NCBI GenBank assembly: GCA_029987115.1
Contig: DALTWK010000005.1
Location: forward strand, 1-64,000
Direction of reading: 5' to 3'
DNA from: Methanocorpusculum sp.
Lineage (GTDB): Archaea > Halobacteriota > Methanomicrobia > Methanomicrobiales > Methanocorpusculaceae
DNA: 64,000 bases
The stretch's first letter is position 1, and each line of letters opens with the position of its first letter. The translations under genes were made by a program, and so were the position numbers. The notes beneath the pieces are model-generated. The model ran no database searches. It was given only the letters and a program-made list of their open reading frames with translations, and was not told the DNA's origin. This document shows positions 1 to 7,599 of the stretch, piece by piece.

Positions 1-55
1 GATGATAACTTCATCGATGCTCCCACTCTAACATCTTCTTTTTTAATAATTGTTC

Positions 56-280
56 TTATTTTTCCGTATTGGTTGCTATTCTAAGGAAGAGACATTCTCC
101 AGTACCTAACTCATAGAAGGTATCGGCTTTCTTGTCGTATCTAGCATCAGGACGCCAGAATTTACAGTCTTTTCCCATACAGCGGTCCTTGATAATTGGG
201 CAGATGTTTCCCATGCCTATAGGGTGGGGATTGACATCATATATAGGCATCGGGTGAGATGTAACTATTCTTTGCGTCAA
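56..280 (-). CDS. small cysteine-containing hypothetical protein
   Basis: I do not recognise this 74-residue protein (TTG start at 280). A shorter form of 64 residues from an ATG at 250 is equally possible, because neither start has a convincing ribosome binding site. Counted from the ATG, cysteines lie at 17, 24, 29 and 53. The first three form a CX6CX4C cluster that could bind a metal. The protein has no signal peptide or membrane segment. It is divergent from the recombinase-like gene to the right. Its composition (many charged residues, clustered Cys) looks like a real protein rather than a chance frame, but its function is unknown. Confidence 0.6.
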   Translation of the reverse strand: MTQRIVTSHPMPIYDVNPHPIGMGNICPIIKDRCMGKDCKFWRPDARYDKKADTFYELGTGECLFLRIATNTEK

Positions 281-358
281 CCTCTAAATAATTTGATGTT
301 TTTTCATTATTTAAATGCCGTTTCAATATTACTATTTTTGAAACAGATTGTTTCCGTT

Positions 359-1315
359 ATGGTAGAAATACCCGAATTAAAATTTGACAGGTTGGTATCA
401 TCCTGTCTTGAACAGTATAGGAACAAAAACACACAATACAAGAATCGCACAGCAATTTCCTGTTTCTTTTCTTTCATCGAAAAACGCAAGATAAAAACGC
501 TTTCTGAACTCGATAAATCAGCATCACAGTATCTAGAGAATAGAACAAATAACATTGTGATTGATCTCAATCATTTTGTTGATCACCTCTCCTTTTTGAA
601 TTACAAGGAAGCTTATGTTCATTCGACTCTTCAAAAGGTCATCCAGTTTTTCCGATTCTGTCACATCACATTTGAGAGGTCTTTTGTTTCAAATATTATG
701 AATCGTTTCTTTGGGAAACCGATTGAGAATCTAAATATTAGTGGGGAATTTCTGAAAAACGTCTACAAACACCTCCCGGTTGGAACATCTTCTATGTTTC
801 TTCTTTCCGCGGAATCGGGTCTTGATCTGAACGAAGTGCTGAGAATTCAAACAAATGATATTACATGGAAACGTGGGGCATCAACTATTTTTGTGAGGGA
901 TTCCATTGCTTGGAAAAATGGTCGAGAACGTACCGTCTTCCTTACAGAAGAAGCATCAAAAGCACTCAAATTCTACCTTTGCAATAGACCAGAAAATAAT
1001 CCGATTGTTTTCCCATTTGACAGAAGGGCTGTTGAACTTGATTTTGCTGTTGCTGTGAGAAAAGCACGTCCGAATAGAACATGTAATGTTTCTTGGGAAA
1101 TCACGAAGATGTGGTTTCTGAAGCGATTTTCTCTCTATGGCTCCACCGAAGTTGGTGAAAAACTCGCTGGAATGAAACCCAGGAACAATCTTCCCTTCAC
1201 CAACGAAGAACTCCGTACCAACTTCCGTAAAGTTGCCCCCTATCTTCAATTGATTAAAACAAAATCCAAAAAAAACACGGATTCAAAGATAAAAAAATCA
1301 GAAAAAAAGCGGTGA
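359..1315 (+). CDS. tyrosine recombinase/integrase-like protein, probably catalytically degenerate
   Basis: This 318-residue protein has the layout of an archaeal phage-integrase-like protein. Residues 1-120 are a helical SAM-like core-binding region. The catalytic-domain fold follows, with SGLDLNEVLRI at 153-163 matching the usual tGLRisELl motif and a basic beta-hairpin WKNGRERTVFL at 185-195. The first catalytic Arg is replaced by Asp156. I cannot find the HxxR box or a convincing catalytic Tyr: the equivalent region near 243-261 reads SWEITKMWFLKRF. The tail is Lys-rich. The frame is open from 224, but ATG 359 gives the sensible N-terminus. It may be a domesticated DNA-binding relative of an integrase. 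Family placement is moderately sure; loss of activity is inference. Confidence 0.6.
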   Translation: MVEIPELKFDRLVSSCLEQYRNKNTQYKNRTAISCFFSFIEKRKIKTLSELDKSASQYLENRTNNIVIDLNHFVDHLSFLNYKEAYVHSTLQKVIQFFRFCHITFERSFVSNIMNRFFGKPIENLNISGEFLKNVYKHLPVGTSSMFLLSAESGLDLNEVLRIQTNDITWKRGASTIFVRDSIAWKNGRERTVFLTEEASKALKFYLCNRPENNPIVFPFDRRAVELDFAVAVRKARPNRTCNVSWEITKMWFLKRFSLYGSTEVGEKLAGMKPRNNLPFTNEELRTNFRKVAPYLQLIKTKSKKNTDSKIKKSEKKR

Positions 1316-1373
1316 CCCTTCCACTTTCATTTTTTAATTTAAAAACGCAAAATATAATTGTTGGGGGGTGAAG

Positions 1374-1775
1374 TTATTCTGCTGCCGGAGCTTCTGCCGG
1401 TGCGAAAATCTCATCGAGAGTCTTCTCTCCATATGCAGTTACTTTTGCATTGACCTGGACAAAGTCACTTGCAATCTCGCATCCTCTCTGTCCTTTTCTT
1501 CTTCTCTCACCGTTGTGCTTTGCGTGGAAGCCAAATCCATCAGAAATCAGAAGTCCGCGACGTCCATTGCCCGGAAGATCTGCACGTGCCGGAGTTCCAG
1601 TCTTGTCAGATCCACCCGTGATAGTAATCTTGTAGCCTGCAAGTCCAAATGGATTTGCATCAATTTCGGTTCCAATTGCTTTGCCAATGAGTGCACCTGC
1701 TGCTGCGCCGGTTGCATCAATGTTGTATGCCTTTCCTGTCTTCGGATCGGAAAGAACGAGTTTTAAATCTGCCAT
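1374..1775 (-). CDS. rps6e: 30S ribosomal protein S6e
   Basis: Archaeal/eukaryotic ribosomal protein eS6 of the small subunit, 133 residues, close to the usual archaeal length. The N-terminal MADLKLVLSDPKTGKAY and the glycine-rich GLAGYKITITGGSDKTGTP stretch are typical, as is the basic RRGLLISDGFGFHAKHNGERRRKGQRG segment, which binds rRNA. A GGAG ribosome binding site lies about 8 bases before the ATG at 1775. It is the last gene of the aIF5B-S6e pair on this strand. The 130-base gap to infB holds TATA-like stretches, so it may also have its own promoter. Confidence 0.97.
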   Translation of the reverse strand: MADLKLVLSDPKTGKAYNIDATGAAAGALIGKAIGTEIDANPFGLAGYKITITGGSDKTGTPARADLPGNGRRGLLISDGFGFHAKHNGERRRKGQRGCEIASDFVQVNAKVTAYGEKTLDEIFAPAEAPAAE

Positions 1776-1906
1776 ATTGTACAGCTCCTTTATCGTAAAT
1801 ACGAAGTATCTATATTATTGGTATCTCATCCAATATAATTACTTGCGTCTTAATATGGACTATTCTACTTTATAGATAGGATAATTATCGTACTGTAATG
1901 GACAAA

Positions 1907-3676
1907 TTATTTTCCCCAAAACGGTTGTGTTTTCCGATAGATTGATGTGTATTCATCGAGTGCTTCGACGGTTCCAGCATTCAGTGTTTTGAGCATCTCT
2001 GTCTCTAATATCTTCACATCGCGTTCTGGAACGGCGACGTACAAAACATCTCCAACCTCTATCTGGCGACCGATAGTAACTCCGTCAATTGAGACTGCGA
2101 CCTCTTGTCCTTCTTTTGCCTCGTTGATATTTTCCTTGTTGAATTTTATTTGTTTGATTTCGCCAACAATGCGTCCTTCGCGGGTTATCACATCAACACG
2201 TGGACGTATCGTTCCCCCAAGAACACGAACTCCTACTACAGCAGGACCACTCATCCGAAAAACACAATCAGGAAGCAGTGTGAATTTAGCAGGAAGTGTC
2301 ACCTTTTCGTATTGTTTTGCCTCGCGCTCCTTCTCCTTTGCGTCACGCCACTCGATATAGTCGTCAATCAACTTGTAGATTACGCGACTTTCAAAGATTT
2401 TCGTGTCGCTTTCTTTGGAATCAATCATTTCCTGAGCGTCAGGAAGCATGGGGACGTTGAACAGAAGAGCAGACTTGAAGTAGTCCTCCTTCATAACATC
2501 AATCTCTATTAAATCGCGACGCGATAATGGTCCCACTTCCGCACGCATAATGGGGATGTTTTTTTCCTCGAGTTCTTTTGATAATGCTTCCAGAGCGCCG
2601 ATTGTGTCAGCACGGATGGTAATACCTGTTTCCGAAAGTTTAACGTTAATCTCCTGCATCTCGTTTTCAATCTTATCTAAGACATCTTCACGGTCACCGC
2701 GAATAACACGTATTGGAGATCCCGATGTTACCCCGTCTAGGTTCGGTGCTGTTATTTTTACACCAGCAGCCGCGACAACAGCTTTTACCCGTTGGAAACG
2801 GTCTTCAACCAAGATTTCCTTTCCAGGACGTGGTTGAAGCAACGCACGAACTTTTGTTGAAATAGCCCCGTCGGAAGTTGCCACTCCGATTTCATCACCA
2901 ATGTTAATGATGCCATCATAAAGGATGACGTCAAGTGTGGTTCCAAGTCCTTTTTCTTCTTTAACTTCAAGGACAGTGCCGACACCCGGTCCGGATACGG
3001 TTGTTTTCAGATTTTCGGTTAGGAAACGTTGTGCCAGACCAATCATTACCATCAGTAAATCCCCAATTCCTTCTCCAGTTTTGCTAGAGATAGGAACAAT
3101 CACGAGGTTTCTTTGGAAGTCGGAAACTCGGTCGAAACGTTCGGAGTTGAAGCCCATCTCGGAAAGTTTTCCGACCAGTTCGTATATTTTTGTTTCTATC
3201 TCTTCTTTCACGCGTTCCGCTTGCTTCTTGTAGGATGCAATAAATGATGCGTTCTCTGTTGCACTCCATCCGTTGATGCGATCAATTTTGGTTGCTGCTA
3301 TGACAAATGGCGTTTTGCAGTTTCGTAAAATCTGGAGTGCCTCGATTGTCTGTTGCTTGAATCCTTCATTTACATCAACGACTAGGATGGCAATATCAGC
3401 AAGCGCTCCCCCGCGTGCGCGGAGTGTTGTGAATGCCTGGTGTCCTGGCGTATCGATAAAGAGTAAACCAGGAACATTTGTCTGTATTTTTCCCAAATTA
3501 CCGTTCAGTTTCACAATAGATTCGAACGGAATCATAGTTGCGCCAATGTGTTGAGTAATGGCTCCAGCTTCTCCCGCCGTGACCTTGGAGCCGCGGATAC
3601 GGTCGAGTAACGATGTTTTTCCGTGGTCGACGTGGCCGAGAACGCAGACAATTGGAGTTCGTAAATTATCTGGCAT
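1907..3676 (-). CDS. infB: translation initiation factor aIF5B (IF2-like GTPase)
   Basis: GTPase of 589 residues that promotes ribosomal subunit joining and initiator tRNA placement. The P-loop GHVDHGKTS is at 14-22. DTPGHQAF (switch II) and TKIDRINGW (G4-like NKxD box) follow, then beta-barrel domain II, domain III and the C-terminal domain IV near GPAVVGVRVLGG. The length fits archaeal aIF5B without an intein; many archaeal homologues carry one at the P-loop, and here the P-loop is uninterrupted. A GGAGG ribosome binding site precedes the ATG at 3676. It is transcribed ahead of rps6e, a conserved archaeal pairing. Confidence 0.97.
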   Translation of the reverse strand: MPDNLRTPIVCVLGHVDHGKTSLLDRIRGSKVTAGEAGAITQHIGATMIPFESIVKLNGNLGKIQTNVPGLLFIDTPGHQAFTTLRARGGALADIAILVVDVNEGFKQQTIEALQILRNCKTPFVIAATKIDRINGWSATENASFIASYKKQAERVKEEIETKIYELVGKLSEMGFNSERFDRVSDFQRNLVIVPISSKTGEGIGDLLMVMIGLAQRFLTENLKTTVSGPGVGTVLEVKEEKGLGTTLDVILYDGIINIGDEIGVATSDGAISTKVRALLQPRPGKEILVEDRFQRVKAVVAAAGVKITAPNLDGVTSGSPIRVIRGDREDVLDKIENEMQEINVKLSETGITIRADTIGALEALSKELEEKNIPIMRAEVGPLSRRDLIEIDVMKEDYFKSALLFNVPMLPDAQEMIDSKESDTKIFESRVIYKLIDDYIEWRDAKEKEREAKQYEKVTLPAKFTLLPDCVFRMSGPAVVGVRVLGGTIRPRVDVITREGRIVGEIKQIKFNKENINEAKEGQEVAVSIDGVTIGRQIEVGDVLYVAVPERDVKILETEMLKTLNAGTVEALDEYTSIYRKTQPFWGK

Positions 3677-3925
3677 ATTGAGGTAATCCCTCCTTCCGAT
3701 AGAATCAGAAGTAAATACTTATTATATATTGGATATACTGTGTTATAAATAGGGGTCGTTAGGAAATGAATCTCCAAAAACCTGAATAATTGTGTTTTTT
3801 CTCGGGCGAAAGATACTAGGAATTTGATTCAAAGTTGAAATCCATGCTATCGATTCAAAGCATACGTTAATATCTTCATAAGACCTATTCTATAAAGTAT
3901 TTTGGCGATGCCGAAATCATCTCAG

Positions 3926-3998
3926 GCTAAGGTAGGGTAGCTGGACATCCTTTAAGACTGTGGATCTTTAGACCCGGGTTCGACCCCCGGCCTTGGCC
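3926..3998 (+). tRNA. tRNA-His (GTG)
   Basis: A 73-nt cloverleaf. The acceptor GCTAAGG pairs with CCTTGGC, the D-arm GGGT pairs with ATCC, the anticodon loop is CTGTGGA with anticodon GTG, and the T-arm is CCGGG/CCCGG around TTCGACC. The discriminator is C73. A G at 3925 can supply the extra G-1 opposite C73 that identifies tRNA-His. The anticodon stem has one T-T mismatch at its base. CCA is not encoded. A short T-run (GCGTTTTG) follows as a likely terminator, and a TATA-like TCTATAAAG lies about 35 bases upstream. Confidence 0.93.
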
Positions 3999-4045
3999 CT
4001 AGCGTTTTGTCAATTTTAATACTATTTACGAACTAATACATTTGT

Positions 4046-4306
4046 ATGGGATTCTTCGACGATTTTAAGGAAGATATTAAGAAAGAGATGGGCGATGTCA
4101 AAAAATCTGTCCAGATTGCACAATTGAAATCCGATTTAAGAGAACTAGAACGTCAAACAGATGCGATATTTGCAATCATTGGTCGGGCGTTTGTCGAAAA
4201 AGAAGGTATCTCTGGATTTGGGGATGATGGAGATAAACTGGAAAAGTTACTAGCAAAAGTGGCAGAAAAGAAAGCAGAAATACGCGAGGCAGAAGGAGCA
4301 GAATAA
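4046..4306 (+). CDS. small coiled-coil hypothetical protein
   Basis: An 86-residue acidic/basic-patterned protein starting MGFFDDFKEDIKKEMG. Nearly the whole length from residue 20 on has heptad-like Leu/Ile spacing with many Lys and Glu, so one or two long alpha helices forming a coiled coil are likely. There is no signal peptide and there are no cysteines. It is transcribed alone between tRNA-His and the convergent marker-14 operon. The sequence just upstream (4029-4038) shares ten bases with the palindromic element described at 14857. I do not recognise the family. Confidence 0.7.
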   Translation: MGFFDDFKEDIKKEMGDVKKSVQIAQLKSDLRELERQTDAIFAIIGRAFVEKEGISGFGDDGDKLEKLLAKVAEKKAEIREAEGAE

Positions 4307-4377
4307 CTATGTCAAAAATCCGCATTTTGTTGTTAATAAACTACAAATTATGGTAAAAAAGAGATTTTATAGAGAAT

Positions 4378-4611
4378 TCATTCTCCGATAAATTTCTTCA
4401 TTTCATTGTAGATGAAGTCTCTGACTTTCTCAACTTCCTCCTTTTTTCCACGGAAAGCAAGCAATTCGCGCTCATCTCCCTCCATATTAGCAAAATTCAG
4501 TGGACGTGTGACACTTACAAGTTTTACATCGTACTTCAACACTGCGTCACGGATAGCCTTACGGGGTGTTCCTGGTGGGAGAATGAGATCAAAATCCTCT
4601 TCGTCGGTCAT
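4378..4611 (-). CDS. small conserved-looking protein, partner of marker protein 14
   Basis: A 77-residue protein with alternating beta-strand and helix character. Its length and pattern (ILPPGTPRKAIRDAVLKYDVKLVSV, then LLAFRGKKEEVEKVRDFIYNEM) would suit a small ferredoxin-like or ACT-like fold. It has no cysteines or membrane segments. It begins 5 bases after the end of the methanogenesis marker 14 gene and is almost certainly co-transcribed with it, so a role in the same process is likely. I do not recognise a named family. Confidence 0.75.
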   Translation of the reverse strand: MTDEEDFDLILPPGTPRKAIRDAVLKYDVKLVSVTRPLNFANMEGDERELLAFRGKKEEVEKVRDFIYNEMKKFIGE

Positions 4612-4615
4612 ATGT

Positions 4616-6100
4616 TTACTTCCCTACCTTGATTCTTTTTGCCATAATGCACTTTCCATCACGGACTCCTCCGATTGGACACTTCGGGTGACCGATACTG
4701 TTCATGCATCGTCCCATCAGTGCGGAACCACGCGCCAGGCCGTCATCGACGAAAACTAGGTGGTTGACTGGGTCATTATAGATATTACGCTCGGCAACCC
4801 CCTCTAGAATATACTGTGGTTTATTACCGGAAATAATGGCTCTTCCTGTAAAGCCAATGGATGAGTTCGGAGGAAGAAGTCCTTTCTTGTTGCAGATATC
4901 AATAATCCTCAGAGCAACAGATGCACATACACGATCTATAACCTCGCGGATGACTTTTGGTTTTTCCTTTTTTGAAAGTTCGGCCCCAATCGCTTCCAAA
5001 TCTGGAATTTTATCTCCATCAACACCGGCATCAACGCCAATTAATAATATGCCTGATGCTTTAGCTACATCAGCACAGACTGGGACCTTACCGAAACGCT
5101 TTCTTTCTGGAGGGACTTCACGTACATCGATTATTTCAAGACAGCGGTCGATGTAGGGTTGGGCTTTTTTCAAGGCATTGTTTGAAGCTGGCGAGCATTT
5201 TTCGCCGAAAAGATCGAGTGCAGTTCCCTTATTCTTGTCGACAAGACCCGTTCCGCGGATAATTGCGTCAGGAATAGCCCCAGCAAGACCACAAAAGTTC
5301 CCGATTGTTTTTGCGAAAGGTGATTCTGCGTTCGGGTCTACGTCAGATGTGATTCGGCCGTCAAGCGTTGTCCCGAAGTCCATAGATATGCATGGGTTTC
5401 TAAAGTCTACGCCTGTCCATTTGGCTCCTTCTTTGATACCTGCCATCGCAAGTTCTCCTTCCATTTCGTTTGCGACCATCTCAACACCGGTTGTTCCAGA
5501 TGGAGGTGTTACGCCGGCAACTGCTCCTGTAAACACCAGTTTGTCGGCGAAACTGTGTGGGCGGAGTTTTTGTGGAAGACTGTTGATTCCCATTGGGGGC
5601 GTCATCTTTTTCGGTGGTACCCCAGCAAGTAGACAACCATCGGCAAGAGCTTTTATGAATTCTCCAACCTGATCTGGTGAGTCCATAGCAGCAACAACAC
5701 CGGTACTTCTGACTACGAAGTCAAGATCATCTGTCAGACTCAGATTTACATCCTTGTGGCATTTAATCAACGTGTCGCGGACGAGCTCTGTAACAGATTC
5801 ACGAGTAAGTTCAGTTCCATCGAGAGTGGTTCCAAATACAGTTTCACCTGATTTTGGCGGTCTGACATCGCGACTCATCGAGACGGTTTTATTGATGACA
5901 TAGGAATGACCATCTTCTAGATTCGTTCCTGTTAGAATACATTTTGTGGTAGTATTTCCCATTTCGACCGAAGCAACGATGAAGTATGGTTTTTTCTTGT
6001 ATTCTGGTTGGCTAATACCAACACCGTATCCCTGTGTTAGAGGTGGGGCAACACTCTCCACTATCCAGGGTTGCATTTTTTTCTTGAATAGAGCCGACAT
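4616..6100 (-). CDS. methanogenesis marker protein 14
   Basis: A 494-residue protein matching the methanogenesis marker 14 family (DUF2113), which is found essentially only in methanogens and whose biochemical role is unsettled. Two phosphate-loop-like motifs, VEMGNTTTKC (45-54) and SMDFGTTLDGR in the middle, plus a glycine-rich C-terminal half, suggest an ASKHA (actin/Hsp70/acetate kinase-like) ATPase fold related to activators of redox or corrinoid enzymes. That reading of the fold is my inference. It lies third in an operon: lsm, Cys-HTH gene, this gene, 77-residue gene. Confidence 0.88.
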   Translation of the reverse strand: MSALFKKKMQPWIVESVAPPLTQGYGVGISQPEYKKKPYFIVASVEMGNTTTKCILTGTNLEDGHSYVINKTVSMSRDVRPPKSGETVFGTTLDGTELTRESVTELVRDTLIKCHKDVNLSLTDDLDFVVRSTGVVAAMDSPDQVGEFIKALADGCLLAGVPPKKMTPPMGINSLPQKLRPHSFADKLVFTGAVAGVTPPSGTTGVEMVANEMEGELAMAGIKEGAKWTGVDFRNPCISMDFGTTLDGRITSDVDPNAESPFAKTIGNFCGLAGAIPDAIIRGTGLVDKNKGTALDLFGEKCSPASNNALKKAQPYIDRCLEIIDVREVPPERKRFGKVPVCADVAKASGILLIGVDAGVDGDKIPDLEAIGAELSKKEKPKVIREVIDRVCASVALRIIDICNKKGLLPPNSSIGFTGRAIISGNKPQYILEGVAERNIYNDPVNHLVFVDDGLARGSALMGRCMNSIGHPKCPIGGVRDGKCIMAKRIKVGK

Positions 6101-6160
6101 AATAGTAGAAAATCTTGCTTTAACTATGTAAATATGTTTCTGTTTAAAAATTAGGGGGTT

Positions 6161-6517
6161 TTATTCCATCTCGGAGAAAACTAGTTCATATATCCAGTCT
6201 TCAAGCAGTTTGCAGGTTGGAACATCGCATTCTTCTGTACAAGCGACACATGGAACGATGGAGTCTCCTGCCATCAGGAGGGCCGAGTTAACGACTCTCT
6301 CATGGTTGATTGCAGTGAGGTTATAGGTATTACCCTTGACTTTCTCACGTACAATTTTTCCCTCTTCCTCGAGAATTTTTAATATTCGTGAGCAAGTTCT
6401 GCTATTAATTTCAAGCATTTTCCACAGTTCACTTTGCAATACACCTTCACGGTGTCCTTTAATGACTGCATATGCTTTCTTGGTTATTTCAATGAGGTTT
6501 TCAGGTGTTTCTGTCAT
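6161..6517 (-). CDS. winged-helix regulator with C-terminal cysteine cluster
   Basis: A 118-residue protein. Residues 5-70 form a winged-helix DNA-binding domain, with recognition helix region LEINSRTCSRILKILEEEGKIVRE and wing KVKGNTYNLT. Residues 88-103 hold cysteines 90, 93, 97 and 102 (CX2CX3CX4C), which could bind an Fe-S cluster or zinc. This suggests a redox- or metal-responsive transcription regulator. It starts 3 bases after the lsm stop and lies 60 bases ahead of the methanogenesis marker 14 gene, so it may sense conditions relevant to methanogenesis. The target is unknown. Confidence 0.8.
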   Translation of the reverse strand: MTETPENLIEITKKAYAVIKGHREGVLQSELWKMLEINSRTCSRILKILEEEGKIVREKVKGNTYNLTAINHERVVNSALLMAGDSIVPCVACTEECDVPTCKLLEDWIYELVFSEME

Positions 6518-6520
6518 AGA

Positions 6521-6754
6521 TTAGTTCATAGGAGAGATGCTTAAGATGTTGTTTCCTCGGATGACGACCGTTCCCAGGTTTCTCCGGGAGTTATCAGTGA
6601 TTTCGACTGCATCTTCCATGTGGAGATTGAGATATTCATCCATTGCGACAAGGGTTCCCTCGAATTTGCATCCTTCGTCCTTGATTTCAACGGAAATTTT
6701 GGAGTCAACAAGAGAGTTGACCTTTTTTATCGGAAGAACAATACCGGATACCAT
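6521..6754 (-). CDS. Sm-like (LSm) RNA-binding protein
   Basis: A 77-residue archaeal Sm protein that forms heptameric RNA-binding rings. Sm1 motif: VDSKISVEIKDEGCKFEGTLVAMDEYLNLHMEDAVE, including the conserved DEYLNLHME block. Sm2 motif: RNLGTVVIRGNNILSI, with the IRGNNI signature. The length is normal. It leads the operon that continues into the Cys-HTH gene and the marker 14 gene. Confidence 0.93.
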   Translation of the reverse strand: MVSGIVLPIKKVNSLVDSKISVEIKDEGCKFEGTLVAMDEYLNLHMEDAVEITDNSRRNLGTVVIRGNNILSISPMN

Positions 6755-6847
6755 ATCTTTATCATTTGCTTTGAAAAGTAATTAACCTGTTCTTTTATCA
6801 TGAGATAATCATCAAGTACCAAGATAATATGAAAGAAACAAAAAGAG

Positions 6848-6932
6848 TGCGAGGGATGGGATTCGAACCCAAGAACTCCTATGAGACTAGCCCCTCAAGC
6901 TAGCGCCGTTGACCTGGCTTGGCTACCCTCGC
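6848..6932 (-). tRNA. tRNA-Leu (GAG)
   Basis: An 85-nt class II tRNA. The acceptor GCGAGGG pairs with CCCTCGC, the anticodon stem CTAGC/GCTAG encloses loop TTGAGGG (anticodon GAG), and a long variable arm (TCTCATAGGAGTTC region) and T-loop TTCGAAT follow. The discriminator is A. CCA is not encoded, and the sequence runs into CTCTTTTTG, a likely terminator. Confidence 0.94.
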
Positions 6933-7036
6933 CTTTTGACCTTTACATATTGGTTTACCCTTCTTATAAAACTAGTGGAAACACTTCGATGTTTTCTCGG
7001 TTAGTTTATCCCCTCAAATAACCAAACAAGTAAGTA

Positions 7037-7537
7037 ATGTGGCAGAGAATTCTAGAACTATTCGTGGATCTCCCCTCTCAGCAGAAAGTTGTTCAGTTCC
7101 TTCTTGAAAATGGATTCAGCATCACAAAGGAAGGTAAAATCGCCGTAAATGGGGTTGAAATAACTGCATCGGCTCTTTCCCGTGCGGTTAAAGTAGATCG
7201 CCGTGTTGTGGATGCAACTGTGAAACACATTCTGGAGTTCGAGGATTTGAAACCGGTATTTACCAATCTACGTGTGGTTCCAGACTTCACTAACGTCGCA
7301 CGTCACTTGGGTCTCTCTGTCGTAACAATTTTTCCGAAACATGCTGAAGACAAAAATTTAGTTTCAACTGTGGTAGATGTCCTTAGCAACTACAACCTTG
7401 CCCTGCGTCAGATTTTTGTTACTGATCCATATGCAGCAGAACAACCGCGCCTAGTCATTATCATTGACGGCAAGATTCCCGCAGGGGCAATTCAGATACT
7501 CTCCGAACTGAATTTTGTCGACTCGGTTATCTTATAA
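7037..7537 (+). CDS. predicted regulator of amino acid metabolism, ACT domain
   Basis: A 166-residue protein of the archaeal COG2150 type. The N-terminal half (about 1-75) is helical with an HTH-like segment, SALSRAVKVDRRVVDATVKHI. The C-terminal half (about 80-166) is an ACT domain, a ligand-binding fold that usually senses amino acids (GLSVVTIFPKHAEDKNLVSTVVDVLSNYNLALRQIFV). The family is widespread in Euryarchaeota and its effector is unknown. It sits just before an aryl/acyl-CoA ligase and iorAB, so aromatic amino acid metabolism is a plausible link, but that is inference. Confidence 0.85.
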   Translation: MWQRILELFVDLPSQQKVVQFLLENGFSITKEGKIAVNGVEITASALSRAVKVDRRVVDATVKHILEFEDLKPVFTNLRVVPDFTNVARHLGLSVVTIFPKHAEDKNLVSTVVDVLSNYNLALRQIFVTDPYAAEQPRLVIIIDGKIPAGAIQILSELNFVDSVIL

Positions 7538-7599
7538 ATGATACCTTTATATTTGCATAATGCGCATCATTGTACATTAAAGTATAATGTTGACAGACT

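Noticed and set aside
1368..1766. Cys/Ser-rich frame opposite S6e
   Set aside because: It is a shadow of rps6e, with low-complexity composition and no start context.
3500..3676. Intein at the aIF5B P-loop
   Set aside because: The P-loop GHVDHGKTS and following sequence are continuous and the length fits an intein-free protein.
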